Shown here one piece after another: positions 1 through 4,808 of a stretch of 6,892 bases of DNA; the first letter of the stretch is position 1, and every line of letters begins with the position of its first letter. A model generated the notes under the pieces. It was not told the DNA's origin, made no database searches, and saw only the letters and a program-made list of their open reading frames with translations. The DNA comes from Bacteroidota bacterium (lineage in GTDB: Bacteria; Bacteroidota; Bacteroidia; CAMBQF01). The stretch spans positions 1 through 6,892 of the forward strand of contig JAIXUZ010000179.1 of NCBI GenBank assembly GCA_027483285.1, read 5' to 3'. The position numbers were made by a program, and so were the translations under genes.

Positions 1-17
1 AAAGTTAAGAGACAATA

Positions 18-968
18 CTATTTTCGGGCTACAGCACGCTCTGCGGCAGCTACTACATCGGCAGTGTCAAGGCCATATTTGGTAAGCAGTTGTTCGGGTG
101 TTCCGCTCTCGCCAAAGCTATCGTTAACAGCAACAAACTCTTGCGGGGTAGGCATTTTTATAGCCAATAGCTGGGCAATGGCATCGCCAAGGCCGCCGTT
201 GCGCTGGTGCTCTTCGGCACTTACCACACAACGTGTTTTAGCCGCCGATTTTAAAATCGCGTCGGCATCCAACGGCTTAATGGTGTGTATGTTTATTACT
301 TCAGCAGATATGCCTTTTTCTTTTAATATTTCAGCCGCTTGCAGGGCTTTCCAAACAAGGTGGCCGGTAGCAAAAATGCTCACATCGGTCCCTTCAATAA
401 AAGTAATCGCTTTGCCAATTTCAAATGGCTGGTTGGGTGCGGTAAAGTTAGCCACCTTAGGGCGGCCAAAACGCAGGTATACGGGGCCGTTGTGTTTAGC
501 AATGGCAATGGTTGCCGCTTTGGTTTGGTTAAAGTCGCATGGGTTGATAACTGTCATACCCGGAAGCATGCGCATCATACCTAAGTCTTCCAATATCTGG
601 TGGGTTGCACCGTCTTCGCCAAGGGTTAAGCCCGCATGCGAAGCGCATATTTTAACGTTCTTTCCGCTGTAGGCAATAGATTGACGTATTTGGTCGTACA
701 CTCGGCCGGTAGAAAAGTTGGCAAACGTTCCGGTGAAGGGAATTTTACCGCCAATGGTCATACCCGCAGCAATACCCATCATGTTAGCCTCGGCAATACC
801 AATCTGGAAAAAGCGCTCAGGGAATTCTTTTTCAAAGGCATCCATTTTAAGCGATCCGGTAAGGTCGGCACAAAGGGCAACAACATTAGGGTTAGTGCGG
901 CCCAGTTCAAGTAAGCCTTCGCCAAAGCCCGAACGGGTATCTTTATCGCCAGATGAGGTATATTGCAT
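18..968 (-). CDS. Transketolase C-terminal subunit (pyrimidine-binding and C-terminal domains)
   Basis: This 316-residue protein is the second half of a split transketolase. With the N-terminal subunit it moves two-carbon ketol units between sugar phosphates in the non-oxidative pentose phosphate pathway, in the cytoplasm. Residues about 10-180 form the pyrimidine-binding domain. E60, in GIAEANMMG, matches the glutamate that activates the thiamine ring, and H123 lies in the GATHQ segment. Residues about 190-316 are the transketolase C-terminal domain, with EEHQ at 252-255 and FGESGTPEQLL at 285-295. The length is normal for the family and there are no internal stops. The ATG at 966-968 has no strong Shine-Dalgarno sequence. 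The N-terminal partner lies about 2.3 kb upstream on the same strand instead of next door. A DXS or pyruvate dehydrogenase beta assignment is less likely because of the matching N-terminal half in the window. Confidence 0.95.
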   Translation of the reverse strand: MQYTSSGDKDTRSGFGEGLLELGRTNPNVVALCADLTGSLKMDAFEKEFPERFFQIGIAEANMMGIAAGMTIGGKIPFTGTFANFSTGRVYDQIRQSIAYSGKNVKICASHAGLTLGEDGATHQILEDLGMMRMLPGMTVINPCDFNQTKAATIAIAKHNGPVYLRFGRPKVANFTAPNQPFEIGKAITFIEGTDVSIFATGHLVWKALQAAEILKEKGISAEVINIHTIKPLDADAILKSAAKTRCVVSAEEHQRNGGLGDAIAQLLAIKMPTPQEFVAVNDSFGESGTPEQLLTKYGLDTADVVAAAERAVARK

Positions 969-987
969 GGTGGGTATTTATTAGCTG

Positions 988-995
988 CAAATATA
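988..995 (-). promoter_or_regulatory. Candidate -7 promoter element for the transketolase C-terminal subunit
   Basis: Read on the minus strand this is TATATTTG, a full match to the Bacteroidota -7 consensus TAnnTTTG, ending 19 nt before the ATG. No TTTG is seen at the expected -33 position (about 1014-1018), so the promoter is only half supported. If real, it lets this subunit be transcribed apart from its distant partner gene. Confidence 0.4.
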
Positions 996-1040
996 CTACT
1001 AGCTATGCAGCCATCGTGCGTTGTTAGAAAGTAATCTTGG

Positions 1041-1063
1041 TGTTGAAAAGTGGCTTTTCAACA
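1041..1063. repeat. Perfect 23-bp inverted repeat between divergent genes
   Basis: TGTTGAAAAG (1041-1050) and CTTTTCAACA (1054-1063) are exact reverse complements separated by TGG. The site lies in the 161-bp divergent spacer between the transketolase C-terminal gene and the toxin-antitoxin pair, 31 nt upstream of the pair's -33 box. It lies upstream of both genes, so it is not a terminator for either. A binding site for a dimeric regulator is possible, the antitoxin being one candidate, but nothing in the sequence proves it. Confidence 0.6.
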
Positions 1064-1094
1064 GTGGCAAAGTGGGGTGTGGTTAAGTGGTGAG

Positions 1095-1125
1095 TTTGAT
1101 TGATATTATTTTCTAAATATATTTG
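1095..1125 (+). promoter_or_regulatory. Bacteroidota-type promoter of the toxin-antitoxin pair
   Basis: TTTG at 1095-1098, a 19-nt spacer and TATATTTG at 1118-1125 match the Bacteroidota primary-sigma consensus (TTTG, about 19 nt, TAnnTTTG). The -7 box ends only 4 nt before the ATG at 1130, so transcription should begin at or very near the start codon. That predicts a leaderless or nearly leaderless message and agrees with the lack of a Shine-Dalgarno sequence. Confidence 0.6.
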
Positions 1126-1129
1126 TTAT

Positions 1130-1363
1130 ATGAGAACAATCACTTTAAAGGTGTCAGATAAAGACTATGAACTAGCAATGGGATTTCTTAAACAAGTTAA
1201 GATGTTCAAGGTAGTTGATAGTGAAGACTTTGATATTCCTGAAGAGCATAAAAAAATCCTTGACGAACGTTGGGCTGCTGTAGAAAATGGTACTGCTGAA
1301 CTAGTTGATTGGAATACAATTAAAAAGGACTTGTTTAAAAAATATGGCAAAGCTAAAAGTTAA
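1130..1363 (+). CDS. Antitoxin of a ParE/RelE-type toxin-antitoxin pair
   Basis: This is a 77-residue acidic-to-mixed protein. It starts with a short beta-strand-like segment (RTITLKVSD, residues 2-10) followed by a predicted helix. The second half, around IPEEHKKILDERWAAVENG (36-54) and VDWNTIKKDLFKKYGK (59-74), resembles the C-terminal toxin-binding part of small addiction-module antitoxins of the Unstab_antitox type, which often pair with ParE-like toxins in Bacteroidota. In this class the antitoxin binds and neutralises the toxin and usually represses its own promoter. I chose the ATG at 1130 because the -7 promoter box ends at 1125; the in-frame TTG at 1100 lies between the -33 and -7 boxes and would not be transcribed. 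The gene overlaps the toxin by 20 bp, which suggests translational coupling. Family placement rests on motif similarity and context. Confidence 0.8.
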   Translation: MRTITLKVSDKDYELAMGFLKQVKMFKVVDSEDFDIPEEHKKILDERWAAVENGTAELVDWNTIKKDLFKKYGKAKS

Positions 1364-1649
1364 GTTTGAAAGCAATGCCACTCTCGAATTAATTGAAGCT
1401 GCTGATTACTACCAAAAAATTTCGTCTGATTTAGCCTATAAATTCCTTAATGATTTTGATGCCGCAATTGATGAATTATCCATTCATCCAAAATTATTTA
1501 GAGTTAGGGAAAATAATTACAGAGCAATCCTATTAAATGATTTTCCTTATCTGATTTATTACAGGCTTTTTGCTAATCAGTTGATTATTGTAGCTGTTAT
1601 AAATGCACATCGTTCTAATAAATTCAAAAAGAAACGACTAAAAAGATAA
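1344..1649 (+). CDS. ParE/RelE superfamily toxin
   Basis: This is a 101-residue basic protein with the usual ParE-like order: an N-terminal strand (KLKVKFESNA), a two-helix hairpin (about 12-46), P49 before an arginine-containing segment (R53, R55), YRAILL at 59-64, FPYLIYYR at 67-74, IIVAV at 81-85 and the terminal HR at 89-90. ParE relatives poison DNA gyrase while RelE relatives cleave mRNA on the ribosome. Sequence alone does not decide which, though the FPY-IYYR-AV-HR pattern is commoner in ParE-type proteins. The ATG at 1344 sits inside the antitoxin's end (20-bp overlap), the standard arrangement for this class. GC is low: 20 of 60 bases at 1381-1440 and 16 of 60 at 1501-1560. The stop lies 3 bp from the stop of the convergent VWA gene. 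Confidence 0.9.
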   Translation: MAKLKVKFESNATLELIEAADYYQKISSDLAYKFLNDFDAAIDELSIHPKLFRVRENNYRAILLNDFPYLIYYRLFANQLIIVAVINAHRSNKFKKKRLKR

Positions 1650-1652
1650 CCC

Positions 1653-3023
1653 CTATCTTAAATTCAGCGCTACCGATTTGCTGGATTCTATAACAAAGGG
1701 CTTTTCTACGGTGTAGAGCGTTTCGTTTGCACCACGGCGGCGGTATACTACGCGGTAGCGGCCCGGTTGTAGCACATAGTTTTGGTAGGTAGCTGTATCA
1801 TCCAAATTCAGCACAAATTCCAGCTTGCCTTTATCTTCTAAAAATATAGCACCGTAGCCCTCGGTAGGCATTTGCAGCGATACCAACCCCGGTTTGGGAA
1901 TTTCGATAGTAGTAGTGCTGCTTTGGGTAATATCTACCTTACTTAATGTTATGCGCGGGGTGGTGAGTATCTCCAAATCATATTTACCTTCAAGCAACCT
2001 ATCAGTACGCCCAAACGATTGTACATGAAGGGTTTTAAACTCATTAGCCTTGCGGATGATGCACTTAAGGTCGCCATAGTCGCTTTTGCCCTCTTGTTTC
2101 AAATATAAATAACCTGTAGGGGCATTAATGCCAATGGTGTTGTGCTTGCCGGGTGTAAGGGTGATGTCTGTTTTTTCAACCGGGGGGATGGTGTGCACCA
2201 CCAGCTTGTAGGTGCTTATAGGGTCTATGTACAGCGTGTCGGGTACGCCCTTGGTGTTTAGCGTGTGTATGTAGTTGTATTTTATAATGCCCGAATTGGC
2301 ATCGTACAAGGTAAAGTCGATATTGCTCTCGGTAGGTTTGTTGTATTTATCCAATATGTTTACCTGGGCTGAGGTATTATTCAGCGCCTGCGATATAACA
2401 ATGTTCAGGATGTTTTTAAAGGCAGCTTCGGTGTTGGCATCGTAGTATTTGCCCATACAATCGAATGCGCTTTTGGTGGTTACATCCAAGCCTACACCAA
2501 TAATAAACGGCTTAAGCACTATGCCTTTGCGTTGCAATGCCAGCGACACGGCGCAAGGGTCGCCGCCGCACTCTTCTTTCCCATCGGTAATCAGGATGAT
2601 GATGTTGCGGGCATTACGGTCGGGGAAGTCGTTTTCACACGCAATTAGCGACAGGGCAATGGGGGTAGTTCCGCTGGGCGAAAGGCTATTTACCTTATCT
2701 TTTATGCGCTTATGGTTTAATGGGCCAAAGGGTACCTCCAGCTTGGTATCGTCACAATCTTGAGGGGGGTAGTTTTTTTGGTGCCCATATACACGCAGGG
2801 CCAGTTCAAGGTTGTCTATTTTGCGCAGGCTGTCGATGAGGTTGCACAGCAGGTTTTTTGATACGTCCATTTTGGTAGACGATTCCCACCGCGACCACAT
2901 GCTTTGCGACGAATCGAAAACAAACTCAATACGCGTTAACTGCTTAACGCCTTTGCTAAGGGGCTGCGCCTGTAAAATGCCTGTAAACGCCAGTAAAAGC
3001 GCTATGATACACAGTTTTTTCAA
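1653..3023 (-). CDS. Secreted VWA-domain protein with C-terminal beta-rich repeats
   Basis: This is a 456-residue exported protein. Residues 1-19 form a Sec signal peptide (KK, then a hydrophobic core, likely cleavage after LQA before Q20), and there is no lipobox. Residues about 30-215 are a von Willebrand factor A domain with a complete-looking metal site: DSSQS at 37-41, SGTT around 117-120 and ITDG at 145-148. CGGDPC at 152-157 could form a disulfide, with C90 and C189 as other candidates. Residues about 220-456 look like three beta-rich modules of roughly 75-80 residues; the last two share a pattern ending in ..GKYDLEI.. or PGRYRVVYRR. Such domains bind protein or surface ligands through a metal ion; the partner here is unknown. 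No ATG lies near the signal peptide, so the start is TTG (3021-3023). A weak -7-like TATCTTGC occupies 3054-3061. The gene lies between the two transketolase halves. Confidence 0.88.
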   Translation of the reverse strand: MKKLCIIALLLAFTGILQAQPLSKGVKQLTRIEFVFDSSQSMWSRWESSTKMDVSKNLLCNLIDSLRKIDNLELALRVYGHQKNYPPQDCDDTKLEVPFGPLNHKRIKDKVNSLSPSGTTPIALSLIACENDFPDRNARNIIILITDGKEECGGDPCAVSLALQRKGIVLKPFIIGVGLDVTTKSAFDCMGKYYDANTEAAFKNILNIVISQALNNTSAQVNILDKYNKPTESNIDFTLYDANSGIIKYNYIHTLNTKGVPDTLYIDPISTYKLVVHTIPPVEKTDITLTPGKHNTIGINAPTGYLYLKQEGKSDYGDLKCIIRKANEFKTLHVQSFGRTDRLLEGKYDLEILTTPRITLSKVDITQSSTTTIEIPKPGLVSLQMPTEGYGAIFLEDKGKLEFVLNLDDTATYQNYVLQPGRYRVVYRRRGANETLYTVEKPFVIESSKSVALNLR

Positions 3024-3137
3024 AACCTGGTTGTGTTGCTTGCTTATGGATACGCAAGATACATGCCAAGGGTTTGTGTGAGACTTGGTGTATGGGTAGT
3101 TATAAACTATTGGTTTTTGATATTTGTGTAAGAAACT

Positions 3138-3179
3138 CTCCCCCTAAAATAGGGGGAGTACCCGTAGGGGGAGGGGGTA
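3138..3179. repeat. G-rich palindromic intergenic element, possible terminator of the N-terminal transketolase gene
   Basis: CTCCCCCT (3138-3145) pairs with AGGGGGAG (3151-3158) across a 5-nt loop. The same AGGGGGAG recurs at 3166-3173, so the C-rich arm has two alternative partners. TACCC (3159-3163) can also pair with GGGTA (3175-3179). It lies downstream of the N-terminal transketolase gene and upstream of the VWA gene. On the minus strand the first hairpin is followed by AGTTTCTT, only a weak T-tract, so terminator function is uncertain. It resembles dispersed palindromic repeats I associate with Bacteroidota spacers. Confidence 0.6.
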
Positions 3180-3257
3180 TTATCTTTTTATATTCTCTCA
3201 AGAAGGTTACTCCCGCAAGGCAGGGTGCAGGTGTGTTTTTACAGCTAAGAAAAAACT

Positions 3258-3285
3258 AACCCCTATCCCCTATAACCTATCCCCT
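3258..3285. repeat. Heptamer-periodic tract, unit A(A/T)CCCCT
   Basis: Four consecutive 7-mers read AACCCCT, ATCCCCT, ATAACCT and ATCCCCT. They give an exact direct repeat of CCTATCCCCTA at 3262-3272 and 3276-3286, spaced 14 bp (two units). The tract ends 5 bp from the stop codon of the N-terminal transketolase gene, on its downstream side. Confidence 0.6.
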
Positions 3286-3290
3286 AAAGA

Positions 3291-4136
3291 TTAATAATCT
3301 GCCTGGGTGGTTTGCAGTTGCTCCAGGGCGGCTTTCAGCTGCTCGTCGTTAGGGGCTATGCCATGCCATTTGTGGCTGCCTTCCATAAAGTCTACGCCTT
3401 TGCCCATGCCTGTTTTCATAATAATCATAATAGGCTGGCCTTTGCCCGTTAGGGTTTTAGCGTGGTTAAAGGTGGCTATAACTTCTTCAATATTGTTACC
3501 GTCCATGTGTAGAACGTTCCAACCAAAGGCAACCCATTTGGCAGCCATATCGCCCATTGGCAATACATGGTCGGTAGAGCCATCAATTTGCTGGCCATTG
3601 TAATCTATGGTAGAAATAATATTGTCAACCTTTTTTGCAGCGGCATACATGGCGGCTTCCCACATCTGGCCTTCCTGCATTTCACCGTCACCGTGCAATG
3701 TATACACAATGCTGTTATCGCCGTTTAGCTTTTTAGCCTGCGCAGCGCCTAACGCAACCGATAGGCCCTGGCCTAATGAGCCTGAAGCTACACGCACTCC
3801 CGGCAACCCTTCGTGCGTTGTCGGGTGACCCTGCAGGCGGGTATTTATCAAACGGAAGGTAGCCAACTCGCTAACAGGAAAGTAGCCCGAGCGTGCCAGT
3901 ACCGAATACCATACGGGCGATATGTGGCCGTTTGACAGGAAGAAAAGGTCTTCGCCTTTACCATCCATGGTAAAGTTTTGCGGGGTGTGCTTCATAATGT
4001 CGAAATACAGTGCCACAAAAAACTCTGTACAGCCCAACGAGCCGCCGGGGTGGCCGCTTTGTGGGCCGTGTACCATGCGTACAATATCGCGACGCACCTG
4101 GGTGCAAATGTCCTTTAAATTGTCAATGTTTGCCAT
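3291..4136 (-). CDS. Transketolase N-terminal subunit (thiamine-diphosphate domain)
   Basis: This 281-residue protein is the pyrophosphate-binding half of a split transketolase; it needs the C-terminal subunit at 18-968 to complete the active site. Visible family features are SGHPGGSLG at 27-35, the H71 region, SGSLGQGLS at 118-126 and the thiamine-diphosphate/Mg motif from GDGEMQEGQ (149-157) to N180. KWHG at 257-260 is typical of split enzymes of this type. The length is normal for an N-terminal subunit. I chose the ATG at 4134-4136 (MANIDNLKD) over an upstream in-frame start at 4187 because the extra residues do not look like the family and a strong promoter box (4141-4148) lies between the two. 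The expected downstream neighbour, the C-terminal subunit, has been replaced by the VWA gene and the toxin-antitoxin pair. Confidence 0.95.
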   Translation of the reverse strand: MANIDNLKDICTQVRRDIVRMVHGPQSGHPGGSLGCTEFFVALYFDIMKHTPQNFTMDGKGEDLFFLSNGHISPVWYSVLARSGYFPVSELATFRLINTRLQGHPTTHEGLPGVRVASGSLGQGLSVALGAAQAKKLNGDNSIVYTLHGDGEMQEGQMWEAAMYAAAKKVDNIISTIDYNGQQIDGSTDHVLPMGDMAAKWVAFGWNVLHMDGNNIEEVIATFNHAKTLTGKGQPIMIIMKTGMGKGVDFMEGSHKWHGIAPNDEQLKAALEQLQTTQADY

Positions 4137-4140
4137 GGTG

Positions 4141-4170
4141 CAAAGGTACTTTTGTTTGGTGTAAAGCAAA
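4141..4170 (-). promoter_or_regulatory. Bacteroidota-type promoter of the N-terminal transketolase gene
   Basis: On the minus strand TTTG (4167-4170) is followed after 18 nt by TACCTTTG (4141-4148), a full -7 match. The -7 box ends 4 nt before the ATG, the same gap as in the toxin-antitoxin promoter, which predicts a leaderless or nearly leaderless mRNA. Confidence 0.6.
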
Positions 4171-4179
4171 GAAGGAATA

Positions 4180-4207
4180 ATTAACAATTGAGGATTATCA
4201 ATTAACA
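4180..4207. repeat. Heptamer-periodic tract, unit ATTAnCA
   Basis: Four consecutive 7-mers read ATTAACA, ATTGAGG, ATTATCA and ATTAACA, with ATT recurring at exactly 7-bp intervals (4180, 4187, 4194, 4201). It begins 9 bp upstream of the -33 box of the N-terminal transketolase promoter. Confidence 0.6.
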
Positions 4208-4214
4208 GATGTTG

Positions 4215-4243
4215 ACCATCACCCTAAATCTAAGGGAGAGGGT
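4215..4243 (-). repeat. Palindromic intergenic repeat, copy 1 (inverted relative to copy 2)
   Basis: On the minus strand it reads ACCCTCTCCCTTAG followed by ATTTAGGGTGATGG. That aligns well with the plus-strand copy at 4338-4376 (shared pattern CCCTCTC-CTT-AG, then AGGG, then GATG). The arms form only 4-5 bp stems, so it is a degenerate copy. Confidence 0.45.
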
Positions 4244-4259
4244 CTTTAAATTATAATAG

Positions 4260-4279
4260 CCCCGCCCTTTAGGGCGGGG
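4260..4279. repeat. Strong GC-rich hairpin with TTTA loop
   Basis: CCCCGCCC (4260-4267) pairs perfectly with GGGCGGGG (4272-4279) around the loop TTTA. It is in a divergent spacer, upstream of genes on both sides, and lacks a T-tract, so it is unlikely to be an intrinsic terminator. Confidence 0.65.
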
Positions 4280-4300
4280 TATAAAGTGTGATACGGAGCC

Positions 4301-4312
4301 GGGCTTTAGCCC
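4301..4312. repeat. Second GC-rich hairpin with TTTA loop
   Basis: GGGC (4301-4304) and GCCC (4309-4312) flank the same TTTA loop as the hairpin 21 bp to the left. The stem is short and marginal alone, but the shared loop and the position inside the palindrome cluster support it as part of one composite element. Confidence 0.4.
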
Positions 4313-4337
4313 AAATTTAATTGCCGCCGCGTAACAC

Positions 4338-4376
4338 ACCCCTCTCTCTTTAGGATAAGGGGCGGGGGGATGAGGT
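4338..4376 (+). repeat. Palindromic intergenic repeat, copy 2
   Basis: It starts ACCCCTCTCTCTTTAG and continues through AAGGGGCGGGGGGATGAGG. CCCCT (4339-4343) pairs with AGGGG (4358-4362). It is related in sequence to the inverted copy at 4215-4243, and the two bracket the TTTA-loop hairpins. Confidence 0.5.
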
Positions 4377-4406
4377 AACCATTTGTTGATTTTGTATTAA
4401 AACAAT

Positions 4407-4715
4407 ATGCGGGTGGGTGGGGTTACCTTTGAACAAATCTCAACTACCGTGACGTACATTGATTTTATAGGGCTGATGGAAAACGACCTGAAGGGCAAAG
4501 AACTCTTTAGGAAGTACCGTTACGCACGGGTGGTGTTAGCGTCGGCTATTGAGCATTTGCCGCATATTACCTTTTCTGGAAGGTTGGAGGATGAAAGCCT
4601 TGACGATATGCGGGAGTTATTCCAAAATTGCGCCGATGAGCTTAAGAAATTCGCCTGCTCGTTTGGGCTAAATTCTATTGAATACAGGAAGCTGGTTGGG
4701 CATTTGGAGGGTTAG
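4407..4715 (+). CDS. Small protein of unknown function
   Basis: I do not recognise this 102-residue protein. It has no signal peptide or membrane segment and looks cytoplasmic and mainly helical: charged helices are likely at about 23-50 and 62-86, with a short TFSGRL stretch (55-60) between. Cysteines 75 and 84 are nine residues apart with no metal-motif partners. The start is uncertain. The ATG at 4407 follows an AT-rich stretch, but TACCTTTG at 4424-4431, inside the reading frame, matches the -7 promoter consensus. If that is the promoter, translation would begin at the GTG at 4449, giving an 88-residue protein starting MTYIDFIGLM. No TTTG is visible at the matching -33 spacing. The stop codon lies inside the first unit of a heptamer repeat. 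The next gene, 93 bp away on the same strand, encodes an AddB-like protein. It could be a spurious frame, but amino-acid composition looks genuine. Confidence 0.6.
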   Translation: MRVGGVTFEQISTTVTYIDFIGLMENDLKGKELFRKYRYARVVLASAIEHLPHITFSGRLEDESLDDMRELFQNCADELKKFACSFGLNSIEYRKLVGHLEG

Positions 4716-4746
4716 CTTTTAGCTGATAGCTTGTAGCTAATAGGGT
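4712..4746. repeat. Heptamer-periodic tract, unit nTAGCTn
   Basis: TAGCT occurs four times at exactly 7-bp spacing (4713, 4720, 4727, 4734) in units TTAGCTT, TTAGCTG, ATAGCTT and GTAGCTA, followed by a degenerate ATAGGGT. The TAG of the first unit is the stop codon of the preceding small gene. Confidence 0.7.
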
Positions 4747-4755
4747 GTGTATCTC

Positions 4756-4790
4756 ATTCTACATTTTGAATTCTGCATTCTGAATTAATA
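4756..4790. repeat. Heptamer-periodic tract, unit ATTCTGn
   Basis: Five consecutive units begin with ATT at 4756, 4763, 4770, 4777 and 4784: ATTCTAC, ATTTTGA, ATTCTGC, ATTCTGA and ATTAATA. The tract follows the TAGCT tract after 9 bp and ends 18 bp before the likely start of the AddB-like gene. Confidence 0.7.
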
Positions 4791-4808
4791 CGCTATTTTT
4801 ACACCCCT

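Noticed and set aside
64..672. Long open frame on the plus strand, 202 codons
   Set aside because: It is antisense to the well-supported transketolase C-terminal gene, has no recognisable domain and a composition typical of a shadow frame.
1041..1063. Inverted DnaA-box-like sequences (TTTTCAACA against TTATCCACA)
   Set aside because: Each differs from the consensus at two positions, there is no box cluster, AT-rich unwinding region or dnaA/dnaN neighbour, so an origin is not supported.
3074..3259. Plus-strand open frame of 61 codons
   Set aside because: It spans the palindromic repeat, which translates to a glycine-rich low-complexity stretch, and shows no sign of being a real protein.
1653..4136. 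VWA protein plus transketolase plus toxin-antitoxin as a new defence system
   Set aside because: The genes differ in strand, composition and cell location (one is exported), and only the toxin and antitoxin show coupling. Proximity alone does not support a joint system.
4180..4207. Possible CRISPR array or phage attachment site
   Set aside because: Units are 7 bp with no spacers, no cas genes or integrase are present, and no tRNA lies nearby.
4260..4279. Intrinsic terminator
   Set aside because: The hairpin is strong but lies upstream of both flanking genes and has no T-tract on either strand.
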